NCBI GenBank assembly: GCA_021234155.1
Contig: JAJEKV010000019.1
Location: 1,374,339-1,438,338, forward strand
Length of the DNA: 64,000 bases
Direction of reading: 5' to 3'
DNA from: Isoetes taiwanensis
Lineage: Eukaryota; Streptophyta; Lycopodiopsida; Isoetales; Isoetaceae
Of the stretch, positions 45,230 to 56,897 are shown in pieces. Within the stretch, counting starts at the first letter, position 1. Every line of letters begins with the position of its first letter. The translations under genes and the position numbers were made by a program. Below the pieces are notes generated by a model. It was not told where the DNA came from. It worked only from the letters and a program-made list of their open reading frames with translations, and did not search any database.

Positions 45230-47765
45230 CTAATTGACATCCCATGCGAGTGCTGCATATGCCTCAACAGCATGCACGGGTATCTTAATAGTATTAGGTA
45301 TCTTCTTCTTGTTTGATGGCTCCCAAGCGTAGTCGATAGTCTCTAGTTCTATGCGGTCACTTGCAGTCGTTGGCCTCCATCTCTTCTTCCAGCAATTGGC
45401 ATAATTAGCTGGGCAGACTTGATTTTTCTCCGGGATTGGCTCCCACCAAGTCACCAGAATAGTCTCAAAGTTCTCCTTCTTATCATCCATTTGTGGCTCC
45501 TCAGTAGCTAGGCCCACCCAAGTTGAGCACAACACATCATCAGCGCGTGCCATAATAAACATACCTTTCTTCAAATCTTTGTATGGATTGAATTCCGGTA
45601 CAGGTTTGTCCTTCCACGGACCGACATAAGGAGGAGTGATAGTAGCAATGGGCTCCACCACTACAGCTACATCAGGTGGAGCTCGCGCTTGCCTAGTACG
45701 TGGCCAGAAGTCATAATAAGTGCCTTCGTCACTGCTGCTGTTCCCCAGTTCTTGCAAGGGTTTCATCCAATATTCAATCGTGGACGTGAACTGTGCCGAG
45801 TACTTGGCTGTTTCTGGAGCACCCTTGTTACTGGTTGAACAAGCAACCTAATGCAATATATGCTTGTGGATACTGTTTCGCAGCAGGCCAACTGGCATCA
45901 TGGGCTTCCCGTCGTCTTTTTCTTTCCACATCTTTATTCCACCAGCAGGCAACCAATCAAGGTAAGTGGGCCGAGTTTTGTAATACATGACTGGCCAATC
46001 ACCATTCATAGCGAATCTGAAAGTTAGAGGGGTGGTGTGACCTGTCAATCTATCATCCCCATCTGGTATGTAGCCTTCTATAAAACCCTTCCAATCCGGA
46101 ACTTTCTCAACAACATAGGGCACAGATGTATTCAAGTTGCATTTGTGGAATTCATACAGTAGTTCTGGCATTGTGAGCACCTCGGCCTTCTTTAAAGATG
46201 TGGAGAAGTTACCAAACAAGGCATCGATATCATCATGTGTATGACCGGGCATCATGAACCCTAGCTCAATCTCTTCAAACACACCAAGATATACTAGGTA
46301 AGAAAGATAGGAGAAGACATACCTATTCTTGTTCTGTCCAGATGCGTTGTCCAGCTGCAAATAAAGTATCTTGGGCAGAGGCTTCAATGATGGTCCCTCT
46401 GCCTGTGGCAAATTAGCAGGTATGCTGCTATTGGATAGTGACAACTTTGACTCCAAGGCCGTGGTGTCTCGCAAGGAGGACACCCATTTTGGAGCAGATG
46501 ATTCAGGCACTGACAGGTGGCCTCCTGCATACTCGTGCACCATCTCTAATCTCTTCAAGATGCTATTCAAAGAACCTACATGGAAGTTAGAGTCATCTAG
46601 CCATAAGTCCAGGGCAAAGTTTCCATAGCTTCCATTTCGATGACCATGAGTCAGTGCACCAGTCAATGACGTTTTGAGCGTGTCAAGTCTCCAGAGAGAC
46701 TTCACAGATTGTCGCAATTTCGGAATCATTGTTTTCGCTTGATCCATTTTGTCGTGAACAATACAAAGATATTGGCCGGGATACCTGTGGGAGTATAATC
46801 TCCACGACCAGTACTGTGTGGGACATGAGGCCTGCTCTAGTCTATGCGCTCTTCTTTGATTATGCAGTATCCTCCTCTCTCCTTCATCCTTGGTTTTCAG
46901 TAACTTTGTACGGATCACCTCGCACGTATCGCATTTGGAGAATGCAATTTTCTTTGCGATACTGACATCCCGGAAGCTCCGCCTCCACGTTCTATGAAAC
47001 CCAATCGGTGATACCTTCTTCCCAGTCAGTGCCACAACCTCTGCATTAACTTCTTCTAGAATGCTGGACTTCGTAAACATTGCAGGCAACTTCCTGACGT
47101 TCTCTCTTATATCCCCTCCTCGTTTCTCCTGCTGCGGTGGGGCAAAGATTCACAGTTTTTCCTCACAAGCATGGAAAACACGGCCTCGCATGCCAATGTC
47201 GAGGAACGAGGCTTCATGGTGCCGCAGTTACCATGTTCGGCCTTGCGTGCACCCTCAAGGAATTGGGCCTTCCACTTCAGATATGCCGACTTTGAGATCC
47301 CGAGACCAAGCATGCCCTCTCGCAAACGATATTCCCTTGTAGCACTAGTCGTCCCACTCTTCGACCTTTCATGTTGTTGCCGAACATGTCATAAACAAAA
47401 GTAACCCTATCACTAGATTTCATGGCAAAGAATTCCTTTCGCATGTTAACAACTTGATTCGTAGAGAACTTGACGCAACACCTATTTTTGCAGCACAAGG
47501 TCCTCCTGTAACTGAGGATAGCATTCTGAGTGGTGAGATGAACAAGCTTTGGTGGCTGTACAATCTTCCTGGGCTGTCGGGAATGAAAAGTGTAATGTCG
47601 TTTCTCATAATTTGGGTGCTTCTGATGCTCTGAGCTGCCCTGGCTGGACACTATATCTGCTTCCTGTTGCAGTGCCGCGGTCAATATCTCCGAGACCTTC
47701 ATTCCGCCAACACGAACGAGGTCATTGTTCCATCTCACGAGCATCCCCAGTTTCGGCAGCTGCAA
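45230..47765 (-). pseudogene. DUF7869-like gene copy B, nearly full length
   Basis: Read from 47765 downward on the minus strand. An N-terminal part has a Cys cluster RTLCCKNRCCVKFSTNQVVN and MKSSDRVTFVYDMF. Next comes ISKSAYLKWKAQFLEGARKA. A long frame (47089-45848, 413 codons) carries FSKCDTCEVIRTKLL, VHDKMDQAKTMIPKL, GNFALDLWLDDSNFHVG, ILYLQLDNASGQNKNRYVFS, and MPGHTHDDIDALFGNFSTSL. A C-terminal part (45766-45230) ends at IKIPVHAVEAYAALAWDVN. I recognise the LDN..G.NKN...GHTHDDID pattern as DUF7869-like, a poorly understood multicopy eukaryotic family. An RNase H-type or transposon-derived nature is inference. At least three frame interruptions, some of which could be introns. Confidence 0.75.
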
Positions 47766-48321
47766 GCATCCCTGGCAATGGATGGGGAACCTTCGGTAAC
47801 AGATACTCCCACAAACTTAAAATCCAGAAACTGGTCATACACTGCATCATCGGAGCCAGTGAATGATATGAATCCCTTTCCGGCGATAATGGAGTTGCAA
47901 GAGTGCCACAATCCATTTCAAGAAGGGTATATCTTGTCAGCGGTTGTGCCTCCTTTCCCACCTCCTCCATTTGTCTTTTTTGGGGCGCCATTAACGCATC
48001 GACTCACGAGCATCTTCACTTCTCCAGAGAACGAATGAGCCCCTGGCTTCTGCCATTGTATTTGCATCTAGAGTCGGCCAAGGAAGGGTATGGTGGCCTT
48101 CGATCACTTCCTCAAACACCAACGCTCACTACACCATTCGGTATGTCCTTGAAGTGGCATTGTGTCATTTGCCCCACAACTCCTTTTGCTACTAGACGGT
48201 CATTAAGGGAGAGATACACAACCTGCACAAGGATTTCAGTAGTGTTAAAACCGAATAAGGATGACGAGAAAGCAATGCAAAAGACATAGGGGATGGCCAT
48301 TCAATGGTTACACGGACAATG
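47766..48321. other. Upstream region of DUF7869-like copy B
   Basis: No gene is supported. A minus-strand stretch around 47890-47770 reads KGFISFTGSDDAVYDQFLDF and could be an N-terminal exon of copy B, but no start or splice pattern settles it. Confidence 0.35.
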
Positions 48322-48953
48322 AAATTGGGCGGATGCCAATTTTTACATATGAGGCCCTTAGATTCCCCTCGTTGCAAATTGGGCGGACGCCCAATTTGAC
48401 CACATCAGGCGCTTGTATAACATTAGTATTGATGCAGGCAGTGTCAGATTGGGTACCACAAAAAGTTCTCCTTCTGAACATGCCATGATGGCGGACAAAT
48501 TGGGCGCGCCGCCCTTGTAGAAGAACATTAAAGGGGGTAGAGACTCGGAAGGTCAAGTTCGGCGCTCGCCCAATTTAGCTGCCAGAACTCCGAACAGAAA
48601 TATAGGTATTCATGTAGTCAGAGTCAGATTGGGCGTCTGCCCAATTTTACCTTCTCGGCATGCCTTCGTCGCTTACAAAATGGACGGGCGCTACAATTGG
48701 CCCTTTGTGTAAAAGCACATTCAAGTGAGAGAGACATGGGCGCCCGCCCGATTTGCCCACGTTGGGGGCTTGTTTCAACGTCAGTAAAGGGCGTTGCTTC
48801 AACTTCAAAAATAGATTGGGCGCCCGTCCAATTTCCCCTTCTGGGCTTGTCTTCATGGGGAACAAACTGGGCGCCCGCCCAATTTGTCCCTCTGTGTAGA
48901 TGGACGTGAACGGGGGAGACACTACAAGAACATCTTGGGTGCCCCCCAAATTT
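48322..48953. repeat. Palindrome satellite, about 180-bp higher-order unit
   Basis: About eleven copies of an imperfect palindrome of the form AAATTGGGCG-NN-CGCCCAATTT. They start near 48322, 48376, 48446, 48496, 48555, 48626, 48677, 48735, 48813, 48864 and 48931. Every third copy matches best with its spacer: 48376 to 48555 to 48735 (179 and 180 bp), 48446 to 48626 to 48813 (180 and 187 bp), and 48322 to 48496 to 48677 to 48864 (174, 181 and 187 bp). The copy at 48376 is a perfect palindrome with 10-bp arms. Shared spacers include CTTCTG..CATGCC and CAGATTGGG. It is GC-rich inside AT-rich DNA and non-coding. Confidence 0.92.
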
Positions 48954-49827
48954 TTGAAGGGGGGGAGGGCTAGCACGTAATCGTTTGTCAACCTTGCTCT
49001 AAAACAATTCTAACGGCCCTGTAATCAGTTCTTATGCTCTTCCTAGAACTTAACCACTCCTGCTCTGCATTTTCTGACCTCATGAACTTGAATGGCAGAT
49101 CGGATGATGACAAGACAGTGCCACTACACTCAGTAACTGGATTCTTTCGCTTAAGGTAACATCTTTCGTTGATTCATCCTTAGTCTCTGAAAGTACCCTT
49201 GCACTCTGCTTGCTTCTCTTAGTTGCAGATTTACAATAAACGCTCAAGTCTGGATGCTCTGGACCCATAACATGGACATCTCTGCTCCCCTCTTCAATCC
49301 TCACTGCTGCACTCTCAAACTCATGTTGTGCATCCAACTCGTCTTTTCTGCTCTTATACCACAGCCCGCAACCAAACGGAGTGAGTCCCAATCCGTCGAG
49401 GTAGAGAAACTTTTTCCGAGCCTTTATGCTTACGAAATCATGTAATGCACGAATTAAATGCAATGCATGTTATAAAGTCCATCCTGGACCTACACGTAGT
49501 AGGACAATGTTGTTTGAGTGGAATGTACTGGTGTTTACAGTAAGGCTCATCTTAGCTTTTTGTAGCGAACCCTGCTTTTCCATAAATGACTATGACATTC
49601 AGTATTTTGACAAGTTAGACAATTAGGTCTTGCGCTCCCATCTCTATTCAGCTTATAGAACTTTATTCACGAATTTAGATGCTTTAGTGCATGCTATATT
49701 TTAATATAAGCTGCCATTTTTGCAGCCAATTTTAGTGATTTTGGTGCACTTTTTGGTAAATTTCTTGTCTTTTTAAACTCTTAAAATTTCAAATACACCC
49801 ATATCTGTGAGAATCTTCGCCTATCAG
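48954..49827. other. Intergenic, one unassigned minus-strand ORF
   Basis: An open stretch at 49463-49080 (-, 127 codons) begins MHLIRALHDFVSIKARKKFL and is charged and Ser-rich. I do not recognise it and would not call it a gene. Nothing else is seen. Confidence 0.3.
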
Positions 49828-51374
49828 GACAGCTTGTGGTCGCAGCTCTGGTTGACAGAGGAGTTAAAGTGCATGTGCTTGTACGGAATTTAGAGAAGGC
49901 GCATTTGGCAAAGAGTTTACAGACAAAACTAAGGTATTATTTGTAGGCTGCACAGGTTCTTTCACTTGCATAACATTGTGGTAATCAAATTACTTATTTT
50001 CTCATGCAAGGGTGCAAATACCTTGTAAGTCTTGGCACACTTAAATTTGAACTTATGCAGGTGTTTGTAGGAGATACGAGAAATGTGGAACACCTCAATA
50101 CCAAATTGTTTGAGGTAGTTGTTTACAAAGGCACGTATACCTTTATCATTTTCATGTTGTGTTCTTTGTATTACACCTTTCACTGCTTCATTCTCTAATA
50201 TGCCTACATTGCACGGTGTCACCCATGTGATATGCTGCACAGGCACCACTGCCTTTCCATCACTACGCTAGAGTGGAGATAATACTCCAGAACAGACAGA
50301 TATGTCATTTTCTAATACTTAGTATGTGTATCTATTTAAGTTCAAGCGAAGCTTACCCTTTTCCTTTGAAGATTGGATTGGCTTTCGCAACCTTGTTTCC
50401 GTCATACCTCGTTCCGTGCAAAGGTTTGTGCTTGTCTCATCAGTTGACGTGACAAAGTACAATCAACCACCATGGAGGTATATTCAATTAAATGCTCCAT
50501 GCAAACAACTTTTTCTATTTCACTTGATTTTTGTTATTGTGCGAATATATACAGCATCATGAATCTATTCGGTGTACTCAAATTTAAAAAAATGGCGGAG
50601 GATTATCTGTGTTCGTCTGGTCTGCCGTACACAATCATCAGGCATGACTTTTATTCAAAAGAGTTCTACAACTTTCTTACTGCAAAACACCTGTTTTTCT
50701 TGGGCATAACGCAAAGTGTTCTACTTGTCTGGGCTGATCAAGATAAAAAAGCATCTGAGTACTGGTGGATTATCCTTTCAGGCCTGGACGACTAACTGAT
50801 GGACTATATACTTCTTATGATCTTAATACGTTGCTAAGAGCAACTTCAGGAACAAGACGGTCAGTGATTTTAGATAAAGGTTAGTATCTTCAAACCTGAT
50901 TTCTTTAATAGGATTGTTGAATTTCACACCCATTTGCGATTTGGTTATTGTTGCATTGAGGTATTGGTTGCTTAATAGGAGATAAAATTGTTGGAGAAGC
51001 CAGCAGGATAATGGTAGCAGAAGCATGCATTCAGGCTATTGATGCAGATTGTACAGTTGGTCAAATCTATGAGTTGAACTCTGTTGAGGTGAACTTTGTC
51101 TTCTTCCTTCAGTTCTTGTATCTGCACGCATAATGTAGATAATCAAACTGCCTGGGATTTCAAACAGCTTAAAATGCTAGGATTTTAAGGGCAAACTCCT
51201 TTTCTTTGTAAGATGTTAGAAACACAATGGCAAGGACATCTTTTATAGTACAAGACAGGATTTCTATCGACCTTTTACCAGCATAACATGGTTGCATAAT
51301 ATTCTTTTTTGCAGGGTGAAGGTCCTGGAAAGGATCCTGATAGCTGTCCATTTTGCTATTACATTTGTACATAG
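49828..51374 (+). pseudogene. NAD(P)-binding atypical SDR gene, decayed
   Basis: Eight exon-like blocks in order: 49828-49933 (GQLVVAALVDRGVKVHVLVR), 50061-50114 (VFVGDTRNVEHLNTKLFE), 50215-about 50300 (GVTHVICCTGTTAFPSLR), 50371-50477 (FVLVSSVDVTKYNQPPW), 50555-50641 (SIMNLFGVLKFKKMAEDYL), 50782-50879 (PGRLTDGLYTSYDLNTLLRA), 50979-51088 (GEASRIMVAEACIQAIDADC) and 51315-51374. These match plant Rossmann-fold SDRs of the NAD(P)H-binding type, probably plastid (family knowledge; I think of At4g31530-like). The exon with the glycine-rich NAD(P) motif is not found upstream. A TAG at 50269-50271 stands where Trp is expected. The acceptor before 50215 is AC instead of AG, the donor near 50301 is AT, and exons 1 and 2 are out of phase. 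Expression as this protein is unlikely. Confidence 0.8.
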
Positions 51375-52623
51375 CTATTCCTATAATAGTGCACAAACTA
51401 TTGAATTGCTTAGAAGATTCTTCTACCACTTGTTTGTGGGTGATATATAGTATCAAGATTCATGGCCAATGGCTGCCTTGATTAACTGTTTATCTCTATG
51501 ATTCACAACTAAGTAGTATTAACCAACCAGTCCATGTGTTTTCATTACCTTTTCTTTAGTTGATATTGGAACTTTAACCAAGGATTCTTTCTCATGACAG
51601 AGAAGCTAAACAGATAAACCTTAAGTATACCCTGGTTAAAACAAATGGTAGTGAAATGCTGTCGCTGAAAAATAGGTGGTCGTGTGCATTAATACATAAC
51701 TTCGTATTCCTTGCACCATAAGCACTTGTGATGGTTGAATTACTAAATATTACACAAATAATGCCTTCTGCATACACTTTGTTGTCATATGGATGATTAT
51801 CAACAATATCTTATTGCACGTGGTTAATATTACCTAGCATAACCATACATAAGCCTCTATATGCAAAGTAAACTTGTACTTACGCTTGGCAACAACCCCG
51901 AAACACATCATCCAATTATCAAATTTCCCTCCTACCCGTAATAACAAGATGACATCCGCAATGCCATAATGGAAACACTTTTGTGAAATAGCCGCTGTAC
52001 TTACATTGAAAGCATGTTTTGCATTGTCTTTATTTGTAAGATCATGCTAATCTAGCTCTTTTTGCCTTGCAACTGCCTTTATACATTAGAACATTGTAGA
52101 AAAGCATTGAATATTACACTCATACAATTTTTTGCCTTTTAAACGTTCAATGTGACTCCACCAATCGTCTTTGTTAGTTCATGAACTTATGCCTGATGAA
52201 TAGCCCAGCAACGCTGGGCACTTTTTCTAGTATACCCATTATCCATAGTAACATCAGACCCCAGGTTTACTCCACCTCCCACCCGACCTTCATGTTCTTC
52301 CTTTTGCTCTCCCACGTTCCTTTTGTTCTATTCTATATTCTATTCTATTCTATTCTCCCACGTTCATGTTCTCGACAATAACCTGTTCTACCTTTACCCA
52401 TGAACTAATATTTGCAAAATAACCTCTCTGTCCTCTACCCCACAAGCTAGGGTGCGCCTCGTCTCAGCTTATACCATAGTTGGGACCTAAACCCGTTAGC
52501 CCTCAAATCACACACGGTTTCATTTAAGCCACTTTACCCTCAAGAAACTGGAGGGAAGCCCTCTGTGCGCAGCACCTTATTTTTTGTGGGAACGTTTAGC
52601 AGCCCTGCATTGTCCAAGCCCCT
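51375..52623. other. Intergenic, with TTCTA microsatellite
   Basis: No gene supported. A (TTCTA)n-like tract lies at 52327-52357. Confidence 0.5.
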
Positions 52624-52704
52624 TGCCGAGATTTTATCACTAGGGTTTTTCCTCGAAAACCCGAAAGGGCGGGGTTTTTTAATCCCGGTGATAAGCTCTC
52701 GGCA
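52624..52704 (+). ncRNA. Structured hairpin repeat, copy X
   Basis: Outer stem TGCCGAGA pairs with TCTCGGCA (8 of 8). After an internal loop (TTT / AGC), TATCAC pairs with GTGATA and GGG with CCC. CCTCG pairs with CGGGG, capped by an inner CCC-GAAA-GGG hairpin with a GNRA-like loop. Compared with copy Y, both outer stems carry paired substitutions that keep the helix. See copies Y and Z. Confidence 0.6.
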
Positions 52705-53652
52705 GGTACACTAGCCAACATCTGTAGCACACAATTTTATTTGTGGTCCAGGTGTTATAACTGGATATTCCCTATGTTTTTTCATTTTTTGGGTAACCTG
52801 CGATGTGCAGCTACCCACCCTATACCATTGTAGCAAAAACTGCTGAGATGAATGAAAAACGCCTAAGGATGTTGTTGTTTTCATGCGAGTTGCAGTGCAA
52901 GAATGTTCTTTCTTTTTATTACTGTAAAACTTTTTGAAAGTCTGAATACAAACTTTTACTTGCATTCTGCAAGTCTTTTTGAATTATTTTACAATAGATT
53001 CCGTATTTCGTACCTTCTATTCCGCACAACTTTCCAAATTTTTTACCCTATATTGCAATCAACCTTTAACAATTGTTACTAGATTTTTTTCCTCAAACTT
53101 AAATACCCAACAAAATGTAGTTCGTTCAGCAACTAATTTTAGATGTTGAGTGACATTGACAGTGTAAATACATGTAAAATACCTTAGCCAGTATTGACAT
53201 GTAAATACATGTAAATACTTTACCTTCAAACAAAAAAGAAATATATATACACTTTTACTAAAAATGGGTTTTCTTAAACTCTAGAACCAACTCCCGAGGT
53301 CTAGCTATGGAGGCCAGCTCCGGCGGCCTTCATAGCTTTTTTGCAAAGTATATGAGACCGCGTGCCGAGCCACATCTTCAAGCTTTTCTAGGCATCAGTT
53401 CCTTTCCGCAGTTTCTTCTGCATAAATACCTTCTTAGATTCGGCCCATGTTCATTCCGTTTCGAAGTATTTTCCTTTACCGTAGCATTGCACCTGCATTC
53501 AATTGATCCTTCATATGATCTACTTCTTTTGCTTATAAATACTGCAGTGACTTAGACGCTGCAGCTTTCACTGGACTTATTAATGCAAAGAGCTTCCTGT
53601 ATTTTGTGCACATCGTTTTCTGTATGACCTATTTTTGCAAGCTTGAGTGGCT
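52705..53652. other. Intergenic / ALMT upstream region
   Basis: Holds no recognised gene. It includes the sequence immediately 5' of the ALMT start codon, where I cannot pick out a convincing TATA box. Confidence 0.4.
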
Positions 53653-55664
53653 ATGGCGACAGTGGAGGTGAAGATCGTGCCAATAAATAGGGAGAAAAAA
53701 GAAGGATCAGAAGAAACGGTGGCTATTGGGGCAGATTCAAAGGCAGAGAATAAAGCACAAGGGTTTTTGGGAAGCTTAAATGATGCATTGTTTGTAGCTC
53801 CGGCGAAATGTTTATTGAAAACCGGAAAGGCAGATCCGAGGCGAATAATCCATGCTCTAAAAGTAGGGCTAGCCCTTTCTTTAAGCTCCCTTTTCGTGCT
53901 TATTGAGTTCCCAAGAACAAGCCTAACAGAGAACGCAGTCTGGGCTCTTATGACTGTAGTGTTCGTCTGCGAATTCTCTGTTGGTAAAGAATGAATATTT
54001 TAATCTCTGTTTCTTTCCAATTCAGCAACGTCTTTTTAATTTTTCTTCCACTTCTTGATTCTAAGAAGATGGATCTCCTTATTCTATGCTTTTTTAGAGG
54101 AAATAAAAAGTTACATCCTTTTTGCAGGAGCAACTCTGAGCAAGGGGCTCAACAGAGGAATTGGAACGTTTATAGCTGGAGTTGCTGCATTAGGGGTGTC
54201 ACATTTGGCCGATTTTGCAGGATATAATGCGAAAAGGATAATAATCTGTTTCACTGTCTTCTTTGCAGGTAATCTATTGTTGTTGAGTTAGACCAGTAGC
54301 TTCCGGCTAAGTAATGATATTGATTTAATGCAAAACAGGAGCGGCAGCAACATTTGCCAGATTTGTACCCAAGATCAAGGCAAAATATGAATACGGGGTG
54401 GTGATTTTTCTCCTTACCTTCAGCTTTATTCTCGTATCCAGCCATCGAAATGATGATTCTATCAACACCGCCATAAGCAGGCTGCTCACAATTCTAATGG
54501 GATGTGGTATCTGTGTAATAGTCTGCTTGTTCGTCTATCCAATTTGGGCTGGGGAGGATCTGCACTACAAAACTGCTGAGAATTTAGACAATCTATCCAA
54601 ATCACTGCAAGGTAAATTTGGCACTCCAAATCATAGTTAGTTTCTGTATGACTGCTAGTTTCTAACAGGGTTCTGCAATCTTGAAGATTGTGTAACTGCC
54701 TATTTGGAAGGATCAGGATCTTCCACTTCATTGATCAGAAAAGCTGGAGACGCTATCGATGATCCCATGTACAAAGATTATCAGTCTTTAATCAAGTCCA
54801 ACCAAACAGAGGATTCTTTGGTATATATGCAAGCCAGAATGGATTAAATGTTAGGTGTTGGATATGTTTTGTTTGCCAATGATGGAAAATTTGTTGGATT
54901 TATCAGGCTGGATTTGCAAGATGGGAGCCCCCACATGGAAATTTTAGGAGATTTAAGTATCCATGGAAGGAATATGTTAAAGTGGGTACTGCAATCCGGC
55001 ATTGTGCTTATACCTCCATGGCCATGCTTGGATGCCTATGGACAGAAGCTCAGGTAGGGCACTTATATAAAGCCCTTTTTGCGTTTGTGATATAATACTG
55101 GTTTATTAAATATGAGTTTTCTGGTGGTTTCAGGCATCCCCTGAACTTCGGCAGCATTTTAGCGAGAACATAGAAAATGTCTGTTTGGAAGCCAAGAATA
55201 TTCTTAAAGAACTGGCACAAAGCATCAGAAATTTTGAAAAACCAAGGCCAGCTGATACTTTGATGCAGCAATTGAATGCTGAAGCAGAGGCTCTGCAGCT
55301 AAGCATAGATAAAAGCTCACATTTATTTGCGCAAGGAGACATAGCTGTATATCCAAGCTATTCAAGGATGAATTCTATGAAAGAAGACAAGGGCCTTGAG
55401 GAATATGGCAGAAGTGTAAGCATTGGAAGATCCTGCACCATAAAATCGCAAAGGTTTATTGAAAGTTCCAGTGCATTCTCCTTGGCTACATTCGTGTCTT
55501 TATTGATAGAATTTGCAGCTAGGCTAGAAAACTTGGCCCAATCGGTTGAAGAACTTTGTGTGGCTGCGAATTTCAGGTCTCATACTACTTTTCAATCTCC
55601 AGAGAAGTATTCTAGTTCTAGGAGGCCTCTGGCTGATCATCCTGACGCCATTCTTGTGGAGTAG
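53653..55664 (+). CDS. ALMT: Aluminium-activated malate transporter (ALMT family)
   Basis: Six exons join in phase to 524 codons: 53653-53983, 54128-54268, 54339-54611, 54669-54820, 54907-55053 and 55134-55664. All five introns are GT-AG and short (144, 70, 57, 86 and 80 bp). About six hydrophobic segments fill residues 70-245 (ALKVGLALSLSSLFVLIEF, LMTVVFVCEFSVGATLSKG, IGTFIAGVAALG, RIIICFTVFFAGAAATF, GVVIFLLTFSFILVSS, LLTILMGCGICVIVCLFVYP). Family signatures YPIWAGEDLH and FARWEPPHGNF (W near residue 305) follow, then a long cytosolic helical C-terminal half. ALMTs are anion channels for malate and other anions in the plasma membrane or tonoplast (family knowledge). The ATG lies in a good context (GGCTATGGCG). 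No lesion is seen, so this is probably a working gene. The exact ALMT subgroup and any role in aluminium response cannot be told. Confidence 0.95.
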
Positions 55665-56164
55665 CTTCAACATTTCCTTGAAGCACCATGCATAATTACA
55701 CTATATGTATGAACGCTATTTTTTTGGGCCTCACTAAAAATGCTAAAACAATTTTTTTCTCCAGCTTGAAATCTATGGTCTGCACACTAGTACAAAAATA
55801 GGCAGAGCTGTCGGCTGATTCTGATTGTGTGTTGCACAATATCTGGGTCTGAGCCGTTTATCTGACATGCTTTAGTCAACCAACAAAGTGACGAGTTTGT
55901 TTGGTTTTCAATTACGATTTTACTGACATGCATCTGCTGATCTGCTACCTTCGAATGTTTCCATTTCCAGGCATATATTATATATTGTAGAGCCCACTTT
56001 TGAGTTTTGAGACGGAAAGTTACACCCCTGGCCTGTTGTATAGTTATGTCAACAACCTCATGTCCATTCGAAATCACCTGGCAGCCGGTCTGGAAACTAC
56101 CTCGCCAAGCCAAAAGTGGTTACCATGCGACGGTTTACCATCTTTTTCACATGCGGCATTTTCT
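55665..56164. other. Intergenic / ALMT 3' region
   Basis: Probable ALMT 3' UTR at its left edge. No other gene or repeat recognised. Confidence 0.45.
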
Positions 56165-56495
56165 TCAGGGTTGAATCCACCTGGCTGGATCCGTGCTGGC
56201 CCTTTTGGTCAGCGGTCTAGCTGGATATGATTAGTGTTGGCATGGCTGAATCCTTACTGAGCTTGGGCTGAGCCGAAAAAATTCAGCCCCGTTACGAGAT
56301 TTCAGCTGCCACAGGATGCAACCTGCACTGTTGAGTCCGGGCTGAAGTTTCAAAAGGCACGATGACTCAGCTACCTCTCAGCGTTGAATGTAAAAAAGGT
56401 CATCTAAGAACTGGCCAATCTTTCCACCAGGGCTAAATCCACTTGGCTGGATCCAGGTTGGCCCTTTTGATCAGCCGTCTAGCTGGATATAAGAG
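56165..56495. repeat. Two direct repeats of about 65 bp, 266 bp apart
   Basis: 56165-56231 and 56431-56495 share TCCAC.TGGCTGGATCC, TTGGCCCTTTTG or TGGCCCTTTTGG, TCAGC, and GTCTAGCTGGATAT. The spacer contains several GGCTGA/TCAGCC words that could pair. Confidence 0.8.
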
Positions 56496-56897
56496 CTGGC
56501 CAATTTTTCCAGCTAAACCCACACTCGTGTGAAATTTCTTGCATGTGAATAGTCCTCTTGATTAATGGCCCGTTCACATGATGCTAGAAAAATGCAGCAG
56601 CGTCAACAGCTGTCTGCCAAGTCCACTTGCGCTACAAATTTGCTTGACACCACGCGTGTGCTTGCATGGGGCCGGCTGCTACAGGTGCTGCAAACCAGAC
56701 CTAGTGGCAGTGCATCCATCCTTCATATTCGTATTCATATTCATATATTACTCATATATGACCAAATCCTGAAACCTCATCGGCCCATGTGAATGCAAAG
56801 GCAGCCTGCTGCACTACAAAAAAAAAAGGACAGCCCAGAACTCATCATAAAAAATGGCCTCATGTGAATCCCACATAAGCTCTGATCCTGTAATGAA

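Noticed and set aside
48301-48960. CRISPR-like array
   Set aside because: The repeats are palindromes with related, not unique, spacers in a plant nuclear context; this is a satellite.
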